Source of the DNA: Trichosphaerium sp. ATCC 40318 | Lineage: Eukaryota; Discosea; Flabellinia; Trichosidae | Length of the DNA stretch: 64,000 nt | Assembly (NCBI GenBank): GCA_038496445.1 | Contig: JALMLS010000065.1 | Span: 427,335 to 491,334, forward strand | Reading direction: 5' to 3' | Shown: positions 33,921 through 46,683 of the stretch, in pieces | Numbering within the stretch: position 1 is the first letter of the stretch | How the letters are laid out: each line of letters opens with the position of its first letter | Notes under the pieces: generated by a model | The model's input: only the letters and a program-made list of their open reading frames with translations | The model's database searches: none | Told to the model about the DNA's origin: nothing | Program-made: the position numbers and the translations under genes

Positions 33921-34406
33921 TTAGGGACACGTACGTAGTTGTATTCCCGGGCTACTTAGGTTTGAGTAGCGCAAGTGCCTTGTTACTTTTTGTTTCTTAA
34001 AAATTGTTTCGGTTCTGATCTCGTTGTTAACGATACCATCTTCTTCGGTTTTTGTTGGTTTAGTCATGTCGTATAGCCATTTACCGTCCTCTATAAATTT
34101 GTACTGGTATACACAAGGAAGTTGTAGTTTAAGAACGAGCTCAAAACCTCCAACTGTCTAAACAAATGCGTCAGGAAATTGACAAAAACAACTCAGTGTA
34201 TGTATTACTGTGTTTTTCTTATAGCTGCTACGCACCCTCTTCATTATCCGTTTGCTTTGCCAGTTATCCCATGAGCCAGCAAGAAAAACGTTACCAGCGT
34301 ATTGGTTGTGCCAAGTAAATTTGACTGTTATGTTTGAATTCAAGTCTTCGTATGTTGTGCTTGATAGGGGTTGCCAAGAGAAGTCAATTTGCGATGCAGA
34401 GTTCAT
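33921..34406 (-). CDS. Glycogen-binding (CBM48/AMPK-beta type) protein
   Basis: Two exons give about 137 residues. From ATG 34406: MNSASQIDFSWQPLS, then VKFTWHNQYAGNVFLAGSWDNW. The donor GTGCGT after KR joins TTTGTTTAG to give TVGGFELVLKLQLPCVYQYKF, DGKWLYD and a GIVNNEI. This is the AMPK-beta glycogen-binding pattern, with both conserved carbohydrate-contact Trp. The kinase-binding C-terminal domain of AMPK-beta is absent, so this is either a stand-alone CBM48 protein or a gene with more exons. The stop used is TAA at 33923-33921; a GTACGTG just before it could be a donor to a further exon. Confidence 0.75.
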
Positions 34407-35838
34407 TCTGTTTATGTCTATTAGTCCGGAAGGTGCGAAAAGGAAAACTTAAAAACTTTATCTTTTTTTTTTCTTTGAGCCCTCGGTTAAATTTTATAAC
34501 CACTTGAGGATAATATTTGAAGCTATACTACCCTCCGTGCGAAAGGGTTCGGTTTAAAAAAAATGCAAAATGGTATTATCAAACTGTTTTGTTTTCGTGG
34601 TTGTAACGTACTTTGTTATTACTATGTTTTAATCAATATTTCACTACTTTATTTAATTATAAACGTCTTCGTCACGTTGCGTTGTTGGTTAGTGTTTTTT
34701 GGTATTGGATTGTGATCGCGCTTTGTGTGATTCTAAGGAATATTAAGACTTAACAGCGTATTGTTCTTCGCTTTAGGTTACCCCGTCGGTTAACGTACGT
34801 GCATATGAGGCGATTCTGCACATTAAAAAACGCGTGTTCTTAACGTGAAGTTTTTGAGGAACACTTGGAATGACACTTATTTCTTAGCGGTCACAATCCC
34901 TTCGAAATGGTTGTAGCTGTCATAATTTTGATTTTTCAATATTCTGCAGCGAGAAGCGTGTACGCCATTTGGTCTAACTGTTCCCTCGTTTAGAACGTCG
35001 CTACCAATGCGATAATTTTTCGTCTATGGTTGTAGCCCGCTCCGGCGGTCATGGCGTCATTGTATTATCCATAAATGATTTTAGCTATTGGAACAGTTGT
35101 CGTACAGTTACGAAAAGAGTTCGTTACTTCCAGTTCCCACAGATAATACAGTAGTACTGTGAGTGCTTAGCGCTACAGGATAGCGTGATGTGTGGCCGTC
35201 AAAGTATTTCTACAATTCTCCAAGATTGTTGCGGTGGTTTGGTATTTGCCAAAAAAATGCGAATTGAGTTTATTTAGCATCTGTCAAGAAGCTGCTTAAT
35301 ACACGCGACACAGGTTACTGTAGTAAGTAGACTTGTTGGATGAAATTGTGGGCATGAAACACTACGAGCACGTCAAATATTCTTTGATGTGTTCAACTTG
35401 TCTTATGCTGTGATGTACACTGAAACTCAAGAAGGAAAGAGAACCTCTCATCAGTTAGGTTTAGACTAGTCTGCTGTCGGAGTGTGATCGCATCGGAACA
35501 AAAACAATCACCTTCCGCAATATTTTTTCATCACGTGATTTTCGTGTTGAGTGTGGACCTGTCAAAAAAAAGTTCTAGTTTGACTCTAACAACATACCAA
35601 GTATACTAGGTTTTCAGGTAATTCAATTTCCTGCTATGAAACACAAGGGTGATAGAAATTTCGCTTTTTTTTCAGCGGGCACTTATTTGTACATAGTATC
35701 ATCGTATGCTAAACTTTGTAACAATAGTTGCTTGAGTCTGGGAGGCCATATAGTAGTTGTTTGGAAGATACCTTACCGGGCAAATGATACCACGGTTTTG
35801 TTTTTCGACTTTATCCATGTACCATATTTTTACCACAC
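34407..35838. other. Intergenic, no gene seen
   Basis: 1.4 kb between divergent genes. No coding frame, repeat or RNA that I can support; the plus-strand ORF at 35636-35842 is out of frame with the following signal peptide. Confidence 0.45.
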
Positions 35839-37402
35839 ATGACACTACAACATCTCTTCTTATCCTGTTTTATAGCCTTGTTTACTATCGCTAATACTGA
35901 ATTGTAAGTGGTTAATATTAAGGAGTATCTAATCAAACGGTACAGGATTATCGCCAAGGGGATAACAGGTATTGCACCAGAAGGTATTGCGTGGGTATGG
36001 TAGTTGCGAATTAGTCTCCTTTGTTCTAATTAATTTATAGTCAAGCACAACGAATTTCCTATTATCATCTTTCTTCTACAACAGCTTATTTATGGTTCAA
36101 GACAATGGGTTGGAAATACAATCTTGTGGCAACCTTCTAACAATTCGTTTTCAGCACTACTACAGAATATGGCCCTGTACCTGGTAAGCGAAAGTAGAAA
36201 CGTAAGTTACATCTAAGATGACACTCCTAACGTTTCATAACTAGCGTGTATATGGAGCTATTACAAACGCAATGATTATTATTGAACAAAACATGACTGG
36301 CTCTGCTTTTGTATGTCACTAAGCGATAATTTCAAGCTGTTTTTGTTAACGCTTACAACTAGGTGGGTGAATGGAACCTTTCTACTGGCGAGTTTATTAA
36401 ACTTGTGAATTTAACAGGCACAGACAAGCGACCACTCTGTAACGATTTAAGTACGGAACCAGCCTGAAAATCGTAGCCTATTGTGTGAGGGAACAAGTCT
36501 ATATCTCTCAATCTGTTGAGCCTTTTCTCAACTGTTGATTTCAAAACTCTTACTCAATTGTAGTTGTACACGAATCAACAGGTGATGTTTATGCTACAGA
36601 CTCTTTTGGTGCAAAGATCTGGAAGATAGCAGCGGATACATACGAGGTTACTACTATATCCAGACCAAACGAGTGGATAGGTATGCGCTTACGCTGGTTA
36701 TCGTATTCTCATGTTCTTACGTGATACTGTGTTAGGTGATCCATTAGCTTTAAATATTGGACCTAACGGCATACAAATTATTGGAGATACTTTGATAGTT
36801 GTGATACAACGAGCTGTATCAGGACAACTCTACAGAGTCTCACTATCTAACACGTCTGATATTACAAAAATCCAGTTTATTGGCGATGCTCCACCAGGAT
36901 ATGATGGTTTATGTGGTGATCCTACTTCAGGTTCTTGATTTTTTCTTATTGATTTTTCTGTAAAAATTATGTTAATAGTCATCGACATAGGTGGTATTGC
37001 GGCAGTAGGTAACAACAACTTGGTGTATCGTTTGGAAACAACAGACAATTTCAAAACAATAGCAGTTACAGGTGTTTTCAACTCTACAGTTCGTACGTGA
37101 TCTAATGACTTTAAATGTATACCGCAAAGTCTCATATATTTTTAGAAGGTGATCTGGCAACATGTGCCACAAGAATGAACGATGTTTATGCGCTAAACAT
37201 TCATTTTCTTCAACGCGACCAAGAACAATACGAAATTGAGAAAGTCACATTCTCTGTACCCACTACAGCACCAACCACTACAGCACCAATAGCTAACACA
37301 ATTCCGACCACTATTGCACCAATCGCACCAACATCCTCAAGTGTTCCTATAGCACTGTCTTTTGCAGTAATACTATTGAGCTTGTTTGCGTTTTATAAAT
37401 AA
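35839..37402 (+). CDS. Secreted SMP-30/gluconolactonase-like protein, probable GPI anchor
   Basis: About ten exons. ATG 35839 opens a signal peptide, MTLQHLFLSCFIALFTIA. The body reads like a six-bladed propeller of the SMP-30/NHL type: GITGIAPEGIAW, GEWNLSTGEFIKLVNLTGT, CNDLIVHESTGDVYATDSFG, ALNIGPNGIQIIGDTLIV and GGIAAVGNNNLVYRLETTD. The last exon has a Thr/Pro stalk (about 37260-37330) and a hydrophobic end, ALSFAVILLSLFAFYK, typical of a GPI-attachment signal. One join near 36095-36160 is unclear. SMP-30 relatives hydrolyse lactones or phosphotriesters; catalytic residues were not assigned, so enzyme activity is open. Confidence 0.68.
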
Positions 37403-38659
37403 AGTAGCCTTTCAATTTAAACTCAGTACAAAAATGTCGATTTGTAGATTGCTCTGCTATTTTCACATTTATTTTGCAAATACACTGTACAAGCTACACT
37501 AGTAAAAAGCAGTTCAATTCCAGTTTCTTGCCTGAATTCGTTTTGCAAAGCTGACCAACGCAGGAAACTCAGGCCTATGTTCAGCGAGCAACGCTACCCA
37601 AGCTTGTTGAGAAGGCTGTAGCTTTCGTTTCTCACTATCTCGTTTTCACGCTAGAGTCTCTCAAGAGTTCAACACTGGTTGATCTATTGATCGATTCCGC
37701 CATTACAACCAGTCCTGGCAAGGTGCGACTTTAATCTAGAATGGCGATCAGCATAGAATTCTTGTAATGTTAAAAAGAATTATAACGTGAGGGGTACTGC
37801 ACGTGCTTGCTTAAATGCGTTAGAATAATTGGAGTACTACTTTTCTGAGCCATTTTGACCTCCAATATGCACCACTGCTACTGACAACAGCTAGTAAATT
37901 TGTTAACTGGAGTTTAAAACTGTACACATGGAAAAGTTAAAGCGACAATTAATCGTTCTAGGGCTACAATACCTTGCAATCAACGCATTGTCCCATAACT
38001 CCCTTCAGTAGTACTAAAAATCATCCTACACTTGCTTGAATGATGAAGTTCTGAAAATAGCTATCTCTACAATATGATATAGCTAAGAAGGGAACCATTT
38101 GCTGATTGTTAGTTCACACAATAGTTGACTACTATGTTATGATTCCATGAATTGGCGGCAAGTTGTGCAGCACAGAAAAAAAAACGTGACACAAGAACAA
38201 ACACTTTTCTGGTAACCAACCTTTCTGCTAAATGCCACACTGGTTCATTATTGTTCAACGTTGCTGGCGGGACTTTACGAGAATCTTTGTGTAAACACAT
38301 TCACAAAAGATTTGAGCTAGTAAACGCATTTTAAAGGTGAACGCTATTTTACTCTTAGTTTGTTTTTTTTTACAAATTGTTAGTTTACATAAATCTTTTT
38401 ACAACTCAAAAACTCGAAAGTTTTCGTTGGAATTTTGCTGGTCACGGATTTAAAACTTCATACTCTGAGGGAGTAGAAACATCCATACGACATATATCAG
38501 CTGTTACATCTGAAAAACGGGTCAGTGTCTTACCAAGAAAAATCAGCTGAAACAAAGAAACTTCAAAGAAGTAAAATTAGCAAAATCTGACGCCGGAACT
38601 TCTCCTTTCTCGAAAAGATGAGACGTACCGTGCCAACAATTATTCCTGCAATCCTGGCT
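37403..38659. other. Intergenic, no gene seen
   Basis: Convergent 3' flanks of the SMP-30-like gene and the bHLH gene. No supported ORF or repeat. Confidence 0.45.
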
Positions 38660-39655
38660 TCATACAATACTTGTTGTAAATGGATGCCAACCAAGCGTAC
38701 TACATGCATTTTGTGAGTGGCTACAATTCAATCTTTTTTATTCAAATTTCGGTTAACCAGAAAGATCAATTTCAAAAAAAAAAGACAAACATGTTTTGGG
38801 ACATTTTCTTGCTCACCTTGATGCGCCTTGATTAGAGCTTGGTGACTGAGGCGGTGTTGATGATGCACTAGAAGTCTCTATAGATATGTTATCGTCTTGT
38901 GCTGGTTTGGGCGTGGAAGTCAAACCTATTAAACCACTGTTAGACAATAGTGGTAAAAACAAAAAAAATAGGAAAATCTGGGGTTTACAAAATAAAGTTT
39001 CGGGGATGTGAAAAAGATAAAAAAGCTGGCTGTTTAGGTTTGTATACCTTCTGCTATTGCAATTTTGCCACGCAATCTTTTATTCTCAGCTTCTATTGTC
39101 TGTACTTTTGCCAAGAGTTTGTGCAAGTACCCAACTGTCAGAGTTACAACTACGCTTTGATTTTCCTTAGAAGCGCGCGGTACAATGCTTCTAAGCTCTG
39201 TTATGGCAGTCGTCATCTTGCTACGCCTCTGTCGTTCTTTTATCCGTTTGTTCATATTAGTCTTGGCCTTACGCTTTACTTTTATGGCGCATAACTCGTC
39301 GAAAGCCTGTTCTCTTCGCTCGTCCTTGTCAGACGTACTGGAAAATAAAATTAGCTTTTTTGTCTTTATTGGCACCACTTTAGATAAAATGGTTTGCTAC
39401 GCAACCACGTACGTTGGTCTATGCGTCTGGTAATTGATAAGGTCTTGTGTACTTGTATGGAAAGGAGAAGGTGGAAAGGATTGCTCCGGCACTCCAATAC
39501 CATCCCATAAGCCTAGTGCCTAGAGGTATACTAAGAACTTTGCTTTGATTGATGCTGAAATGCGAGTAAAATAATTCTAATAAACTCATATGTCTGCACT
39601 TCTAACTATACTACAAAGGTAGCCTACAACGTACCCAAATATCTCCTTCTGTCAT
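38660..39655 (-). CDS. bHLH transcription factor
   Basis: Five exons. ATG 39655 gives MTEGDIW, joined in phase to ALGLWDGIGVPEQSFPPS and a linker. The third exon (about 39337-39050) holds basic residues KRIKERQRRSKM, helix 1 TAITELRSIVPR, a loop, helix 2 VVTLTVGYLHKLLAKV, and a zipper-like extension IEAENKRLRGKI. A basic set KR-KERQRR with the Glu fits E-box binding. Then comes a Ser/Pro tail (TSSASSTPPQSPSS) and a last short exon ending at TGA 38662-38660. The layout resembles bHLH-Zip factors, probably a nuclear dimer. Target genes are unknown. Confidence 0.78.
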
Positions 39656-40131
39656 TTGTTGTTTAGTCTGTGTGTGTTTCCAAATTATGGATTTTTGGTG
39701 AAACGCCAGTTTTGTGAAACGGGCATAATAATTCGCCTCGCCCCGGTGAGCCTCCCACAGGCGTCAAATTGCGCGTATACACGCTACAATACCACACAAC
39801 TAGGAAACCATCGTTAAAAGTTTAAAAACACGTGATTATTGTCATAATCTTTATTACCCACAGTGGTTACTGACTTAATATGTAGTAGCGTTATGTACCT
39901 AGCTAGGGGTTATATTACGTCCGTTAAATAAAATGACAAGTGAAGTTAGTTACTACTTTTACCAAAAACAATACAAATAGTTGAAAGACATTTACTTGAG
40001 CTGTACTATACAAGAGAAACACAAAACCTTTGCAAGTTGCAATTTTTTTGAAATCCAAAAACGATCTCGTTATTTTTCTTTTCCTTGAGTTTTCTTGTTT
40101 GTCATGAAAAGAAAACCCCCGTTCCTCCACT

Positions 40132-41592
40132 TTAGACTTCTACGGTACTTGGAAAGTTACCTTGTCCTGTTGGAGCGTCTGAAATCTCGCCGTGTTCATT
40201 GATACCGTTCTCTAAAGTTCCCGCAGTTTGAGCTTCTTCGATTTGGCTCTTTCGTATTGCTGAGGCTTCTTCTAGAAGCTTGTTGTGTAGAGGATCGTAA
40301 GAAGGCGTATCTAGGCGGGTATTTAGCAAGATCAAGAGTTAATAATATTGGAAAAAGCAAAAAGCGTTTTCCAGACATTTTATGAAAAAACCGTTTTGGC
40401 TTGATGTAATTTCACCTTCACAGGTCGGTTACGAAGTTGAGAAGACAAAGAAAACAAAAAACGGGCACTCGGGTAATTATACCGGCAAGTAGAATGTCAG
40501 AAAATTAGTAAAATCGTCATAAACTTCACAAATAAACTAGCGCTAGTTTACCTCTAAACAAGTCAGATAGCTCCAAAAAGTATTTTAGTGCGTCACATGG
40601 ATTTTGGGCACGTAAGCCTTCAATCTGTTGGGTGGCTGATTCAATGGTGAGAGTGATGCCCTGAGCGCGTAAGCGTTCTACATAGCTTTCCTATGATAGC
40701 GTTAGTTATGTAATTTATCCGACCGCCGCGGACAAATCTAGTCCGAGTGATCTTTTGGATCACTACTTCATTTTTTTATTTCAAATTTTTATATCTCAAA
40801 AACTTGGGGGCAAACTGTGCCAAAACACAATACCGCCCATAGTGGAGCAATAGTTTTCGTGCTTGTTCATAAAAAATTTAAAAAAGTAACATGTCGAAGC
40901 ACGTGCGAGAACTCGACAGCTTCTGTGAAGATACAAGTGTGATAAAATGGAAGTGTCCGTTTTCTTTTTTGGTATTGACGTACTGCTACTACTGGTGTGC
41001 TGCTTTGCATATATCCTGTACGTTGTCTCTTTCCAGGTTGTCCGTATTGGCCAAACTGACCTTGGTGGGATGCTTGTCTTTTACGCGGAGGTATTGTGGC
41101 ACGGCCAACCGATGCCAAATTTGAGTTAGCGCGTTTTCCATCCACTACCGGAAATGGATCTGCTAAAGCGCGTTGTGCTTCTTGTGTAGTTTTGAATGTC
41201 ACCTTTAATACAGTTTTCAGTATACTACGTGTGAGCGATGCACATAAACGCGGTTAACGCTTTGTGTTACGTACAAATCCGAATCCTTTGGAGTTGCCTG
41301 TGTACTTATCCATAATGACTTTGCATTCAACAATTTCGCCATATTGCATGAAATATGCCTACACATATATTGAGTATCGGAAATTGCGTTTTTTCGTTTC
41401 ATTTAATTTTTTTTAATCGCAATTTACCTGTAACGAATAGCCTGTTGTGAGTGGGCTCAAACCGCCAACAAATAATTTTCTATCGGCGTCATCGCCACCG
41501 CCTCCGCCTCCTCGACGTCCGCCCATGCCACCAGGAGCTTGTTGGTGATGGCCAGTAACACCAGGCCGCGGCCATTGAGGTTGTTGAGGCAT
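40132..41592 (-). CDS. RRM RNA-binding protein
   Basis: ATG 41592 starts a Gln/Pro/Gly-rich leader with a run of glycines, then one RRM: RNP2 RKLFVGGL (about 41490), AYFMQYGEIVECKVIM, and RNP1 SKGFGF|VTF split by an intron (about 41219-41276). A basic Gly/Gln tail RKRQASHQGQFGQYGQPGKR follows. Frames then allow a small exon (about 40870-40815) and two more (40680-40554; 40311-40132) giving YVERLRAQGITLTIESATQQ, ALKYFLELSDLFR and a Glu-rich end at TAA 40134-40132. The RRM half is certain. Whether the last exons belong to this gene or to a separate small gene is open; 40689-40132 is clearly coding. Confidence 0.65.
40729..40764. repeat. Two adjacent perfect hairpins
   Basis: CGGAC (40729) pairs with GTCCG (ending 40745), and immediately after it AGTGATC (40746) pairs with GATCACT (ending 40764) around a 5-nt loop. 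They fall in an intron or untranslated part of the RRM region. Confidence 0.6.
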
Positions 41593-41847
41593 TTGACTTC
41601 TCCTAGCTCAAATTACAAATTGTCGCGTAAATATCCATAAAATGGCGTTTAAACGAATAATACGACCCATTTCGGTAGAAATTGAGCAAAATTGTCACAT
41701 ACGGGTATTGATACATTGTAAATTATCCCCTTTATTAGTATATGAGGTGCACAAGGAAGGAGAACAATCTTTGCTTGTGGCGCTAAGTCGCAGCTGTGCT
41801 TAAAGACACAAAAAATTACAAACGAAATTAACACGCCAAAGGGCCTT

Positions 41848-43261
41848 TTATTTGCCATTTTGTTTTGGCAGCCTCTTTTGAAAGTATTCAATTGTTCCAG
41901 ATAAGCCATCCGTAAGTGACACAACAGGTGCCCATTTTAGAGATTCCTTGCTCTTTGTCAAGTCCGGACATCTTCGCGATGGATCGTCCTTAGGTAGTGG
42001 TTTGTTAACTAGTTTGGAAGTAGTCCCATATTTTTTAGACACCAGGGCTATAATCTCATCTGCAAGTTGCTTTATTGTTATCTCGTTGTTATTTCCTAAA
42101 AAGTACAAAAATGTGAGATTTTTTTATCCAATTTTAAAATGATAGTTTTGATATGTACCTATGTTTACTGGGCCTGGTTCATCGCCATTCATAAGTTTTA
42201 CTAACCCACCCATTGTATCGGTTATGTAACAAAAGCTTCGAGTTTGAGACCCATCACCATAAAGAGTAATATCCTACACACGAAAAAAGTAAACAAAAGT
42301 TGTTACCAAAAAATTATCTAAAAGATACTAACCTTACTCTGCAGTGCTTGCAAAATGAAGTTACTCACTACCCTGCCATCGTTCTCGCGTAGACGAGGTC
42401 CATAACTGAGTAAGATTAGATTAGATATAAGCACCCACTTTACAATAATACGTACGTGTTAAAAATGCGAGCAATACGTGTAGTGACTTTATGCACATTG
42501 TGATATTCATAACAAAGCGTCTCACCAATACGTTTTCCCTCATCATAACAAGACCTTGGTCCAATGGTGTTTACGTTACCCCAGTAACTCTCAGTTTGAG
42601 GGTGAACCTAATATTGTTGTTAATTTACTACCAAGGGCTGGACGTGTTTGGAAGTTGAGCAACAAAAAAATAACTTGAAAATAAATTTTCGTACCTGTGG
42701 TTGGCCGTAGACTTCTGATGTTGAAGTGTATAAGATACGAGCTTTGTTCTTTTTAGCAAGGTCCAACATGTTCATTGTTCCCATGAAGCAAGTCTTTAGC
42801 GTCTTTATTGGTTGTGCTTGATAGTGTGGTGGCGAAGCAGGACATGCTAGGTGGTAAATCTGGTCCAACTACAGCACGTGTTAGCAATAATACCAAAAGG
42901 CAAATACAGGATGACGTTGGTAATGCTTTAACAAGACATTTTTTACCGCTGTAACCATTTACAACGCCATCAAAAGCGTGTAGACGCGTTTCGTGTTTAA
43001 AATAATACATAACATACCCCATCAACTTCTAAAACGTCCACTACGTCGTGTCTGATGAAGGTGAATTTATCCTTTAGCGCAGAGAGCGCTTCGAGATTTT
43101 CTGTATCACCAGAAACAAGATTATCGATACCAATAACAGTGTGACCCTTTTTTCGAACCATTAATGCGTTATAAAGCCGCTGAGTAACTAACCTGCTTCA
43201 CGAGGTGCTCACAAAGGTGAGAACCAATGAATCCAGCTGCTCCAGTGACGAGAATCTTCAT
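41848..43261 (-). CDS. UXS: UDP-glucuronic acid decarboxylase (UDP-xylose synthase)
   Basis: Converts UDP-glucuronate to UDP-xylose using bound NAD+. ATG 43261 opens [20 protein letters not shown], the Rossmann GxxGxxG motif. [31 protein letters not shown], and the YxxxK catalytic pair in SCYDEGKR follow, then [20 protein letters not shown] and [11 protein letters not shown], which are UXS hallmarks. The C-terminal exon ends at 41848. About seven exons. There is no N-terminal membrane anchor, so this is the soluble cytosolic form. UDP-xylose feeds proteoglycan or cell-wall/extracellular glycans. It is in tandem with ABCF2 upstream and the RRM gene downstream. Confidence 0.92.
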
Positions 43262-43705
43262 GTTTGGTTTTACGGCTTGCGTCTGCGTTAGGGGCAATGT
43301 TTGAAAATAAGTGAACAAATTCTGTTTTTTTGGCCAATTATGTCAACAGGTCTCGATGTGTTAATGCGTGGTACTTCTTTTGAAACACGCAACATGCCTG
43401 ATTGGTATTTTTAAACACGATTTCACGTAGCCGAATACATACTCCGCGTGCTTTTGTATCCCTTTTTACTCACTTTGGTATCCATGTCATTTCAACCTTT
43501 AAGAAAATAGTCGTTTATTTACAAGTGCATGCCACGTTAAAACAATCGCCACACAAACGTTTGAGTGCAACGTAAAAATTTGTATAACTCACATAAATAC
43601 AGAAAAGTATTTCAACAATGTAGCGTCACAACTTGAAGTGTGCCACAAAGGGAACAAAAATAATGAATGCATCTATGTCCCTCCCTTTGTTGCTGGTATT
43701 AGAAC

Positions 43706-46353
43706 TTAATTATGTCTAAATTCCTCGACGTCTACGCTCTTGGCAAGCAATGCCTTGTAGTCCCTAATCAAAGAATTAAATACAAAATCAACAGAATATA
43801 AAATGCGATTTTGGGGCGGAGTGGTACCTGATAGAGCTGTTCCACTTTGTTACAGTTTGGTTTCCGCAAACCCAGATATCACCATCGACTTGTTCAATAA
43901 GTCTGAAATCGTGAGATACTAGCACAATACCACCGTCAAAATTATTGATGGCAATAGCAAGAGAATCAATTGTTTCAATATCGAGATGGTTTGTAGGTTC
44001 ATCAAGAAGTAAAATGTGAGGTCTACTCCAGCAAAGTTCTGCTAAAACCACTCGGTTCTTGAGTCCATCGGATAAACGCTATTAAAAAAATTACGTGAGA
44101 ACAGTGATCAGATAAAACAAACTCTCGGTGGAAGTAAGAAAATTTGGATACTTACGCCAATTTCTTTTGTTTGGTAATCTCCAGTAATACCAAAACGACC
44201 AATGAGTTGTCTCATTGCGCTCTTTTCTTCGTCAGGGTACTTTGCACAGATATATTCAAGAGGACTGACACCTTCATCAAGGAGTTCACTGTAAAGATAG
44301 ATTAATTTACAACTATTTAATAATAACAAGCGTACTTCAAATGTTGATGGTACCAACCAATCTTTAATTTTGTATGACGTCTAATACCGCCACCATTTGA
44401 AGGCTTCAATTCATCGACCATAAGTTTAAGAAGTGTTGATTTACCGACACCATTTGGACCAACAAGGGAAATACGAGTGTCACAATCAATACCAAAATTA
44501 AGATCTTTGTAAAGAACCTTATCTAAAGCCAAACAGTGAGTATTTTTTTACTTGTCAACAAGGTGAAATGGTAGTGAGATGAGCCTAATATCCGCGTTTC
44601 GTACCTGGTGCTGATGGGTAAGCAAAGTCAACTCCCTCGAACATCATAACTGGAGGTGGGATCTTATCTGTATGCATAAAGTAAAAGTTCAACATGCGTT
44701 CACTTGTTACTGCTTCAGTGAGACCAGCATCTTCCATACGTTTGAGCCACTAAAACAAAAGATTATTAGTACAATTTAACAAATAAAAAAAAAAACCGGC
44801 TTGATTACATACTTTCTCACGACTTTGAGCTTGTCTGGCTAATTTTTTAGTACCATGACCGAACTTGGCTACAAAGTTTTTGATTTCTCTCATTTTATCT
44901 TGTTCCCATTCATACTTTCTGGCTTGGTTTTCTTCTAGTTCCCTAAAAGATAGAAATTAGTTACAACGCTCGATACTTACTAGCAGCGGGGTACAAGCAG
45001 TCACTGCATTTAGATAATATACTTACGCTCTTGTTTTAACAAAAGTATCGTAGTTACCACCATAATATTTGAGGACACGATCCTTTAGATGCATAATTTT
45101 AGTGCAAACACCGTTTAGGAAATCCTGAGAGTGAGATACAATAACCAACACCCTATCGTAAGTCTTCAAGTATTCTTCGAGCCATACACAAGCCTCAAGA
45201 TCCAAGTGATTCGTAGGTTCATCAAGCAACATAATGTCGGGACGAATAAACAAAACTACACAAGTGTTACGGTCGTTTTTTTTGTCTCCCAATATATATT
45301 TTTATTTCTAATCAAAAGTACCTTTAGCGAGTGAAATTCTCATTCTCCAACCACCAGAGAAGTCTTTTGCGAATTGCTCTTGCATATCTAACAACAATTG
45401 ATTAAAAAAAGGGCATGTAAACAAACACTCGAGAATATTCAGTGCACTAATGTGTACCAGGGGAGAAGCCAAGACCAGTTAGAATTTTGCGTGCTTTACG
45501 TTCTGGCACACTTCCTTCCATGTTATCGAGTTCATCACAAACGACTCTGAACCTACGCAACTATTAGTACAATACAAATAACAAACAATTTTAATTTTGT
45601 AAAAACAAAAACGAATCGTTACCTATCAGATTCTGTTAATTCCTCATCAATGAGCTGCTCCATTTCTTTCTCGAGTTTCGCCTTGAGCGCGTTCATGTCT
45701 TCCATTAGAATGTCGACTGGCGTTTTTTCGATTGGCTCGCACTCGCTAGTGAGAAAATGAGAAGAGAAAAGCAGACCGGTTTTTGGTTACATGAAGAGAA
45801 AATGTTGTGTGTTTTTTTTATTTTACTATTTTGTTAAAACCTGCGTATAGCTTCAAATAAAATGACCAGTAGGCTACGTACTTATCTAAGAAATAAATAA
45901 CGCGATTTTCGGGAATGGGTACCATTCTATCTGCGATGGCTTTAAGCATAGTCGATTTACCACTGCCGTTTCTCCCAATGAGACCATAGCGGTGGCCATA
46001 AATTAGTTCCTGACGCGTAATAAGCACATAATGTTATCATTGAAGGGAAAACTGAAGAAATAAGGAAATTTGCCGTACCAGCTCCGTATCCTCTACGAGT
46101 GCTTTACCTTCCAGTTGGACGGAAAATTGTCCCACACGAACATCGTTGTTCAAGACCTGAGTCAACAACAAGCCAGTGGCGGAGTAAGGCTTGTCGGAGG
46201 TCTAGCAAGCGTATAAGTTGCGGCTAGCAAAAAAGAAACAAATAAAGAGTGGCTTGGTACCATTTCATTTTGGACTTGTTGACGCTCTGCAGCCTTCTTG
46301 GTGGCGCTCTTGTTGCCTCGGCCCTTTCTACCTCTTCTACGCTTTGGTGGCAT
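43706..46353 (-). CDS. ABCF2: ABCF2/Arb1-type ABC-F ATPase
   Basis: Soluble twin-ATPase protein with no membrane domain, needed for ribosome biogenesis or translation in its family. ATG 46353 starts a basic leader, [15 protein letters not shown]. Walker A motifs: [12 protein letters not shown] (about 45980) and [12 protein letters not shown] (about 44460). Walker B/DEPTNHLD motifs: [16 protein letters not shown] (about 45220) and [15 protein letters not shown] (about 44000), with SHSQDFL and [10 protein letters not shown] switch regions. The [12 protein letters not shown] end and the short C-terminal exon ([18 protein letters not shown]) match ABCF2 rather than ABCF1 or GCN20. About 11 exons. 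It is divergent from Sec16, 330 bp away. Confidence 0.9.
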
Positions 46354-46683
46354 TTTTTTTTTCTTGTTTTTTTTTTGTTGGGTGGTTTTGTTGAAAAGGT
46401 ATTTGTAACAATTTGTTGCGAAGGGTAAATTCGAACAAAGTGTTAAGAAAATCGCACAATTCAAGACTCGGGATTGACTTGTAGAAGGTGTTTTTTTTTT
46501 TTTCTGAATTTTTGAGTTAAACAAAATTTCTGCGAGCAACGTGGACTCAATTGATGGAAGACACTTGCTCTTTTTTAGCGTAGAGAGTAGAATTAACATA
46601 GGTACAGCTATTTTTTCCTAAACAGCAAATGAATAATACTCTATTAACGCTCTGTTCAGTTTATTGTATTAAAAACTAACGTC
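46354..46683. promoter_or_regulatory. Divergent promoter region, ABCF2/Sec16
   Basis: About 330 bp between two divergent starts. It is AT-rich; no specific element was identified. Confidence 0.35.

Noticed and set aside
38109-38334. Overlapping 60-codon ORFs on both strands
   Set aside because: Short, overlapping on opposite strands, no family or splice context.
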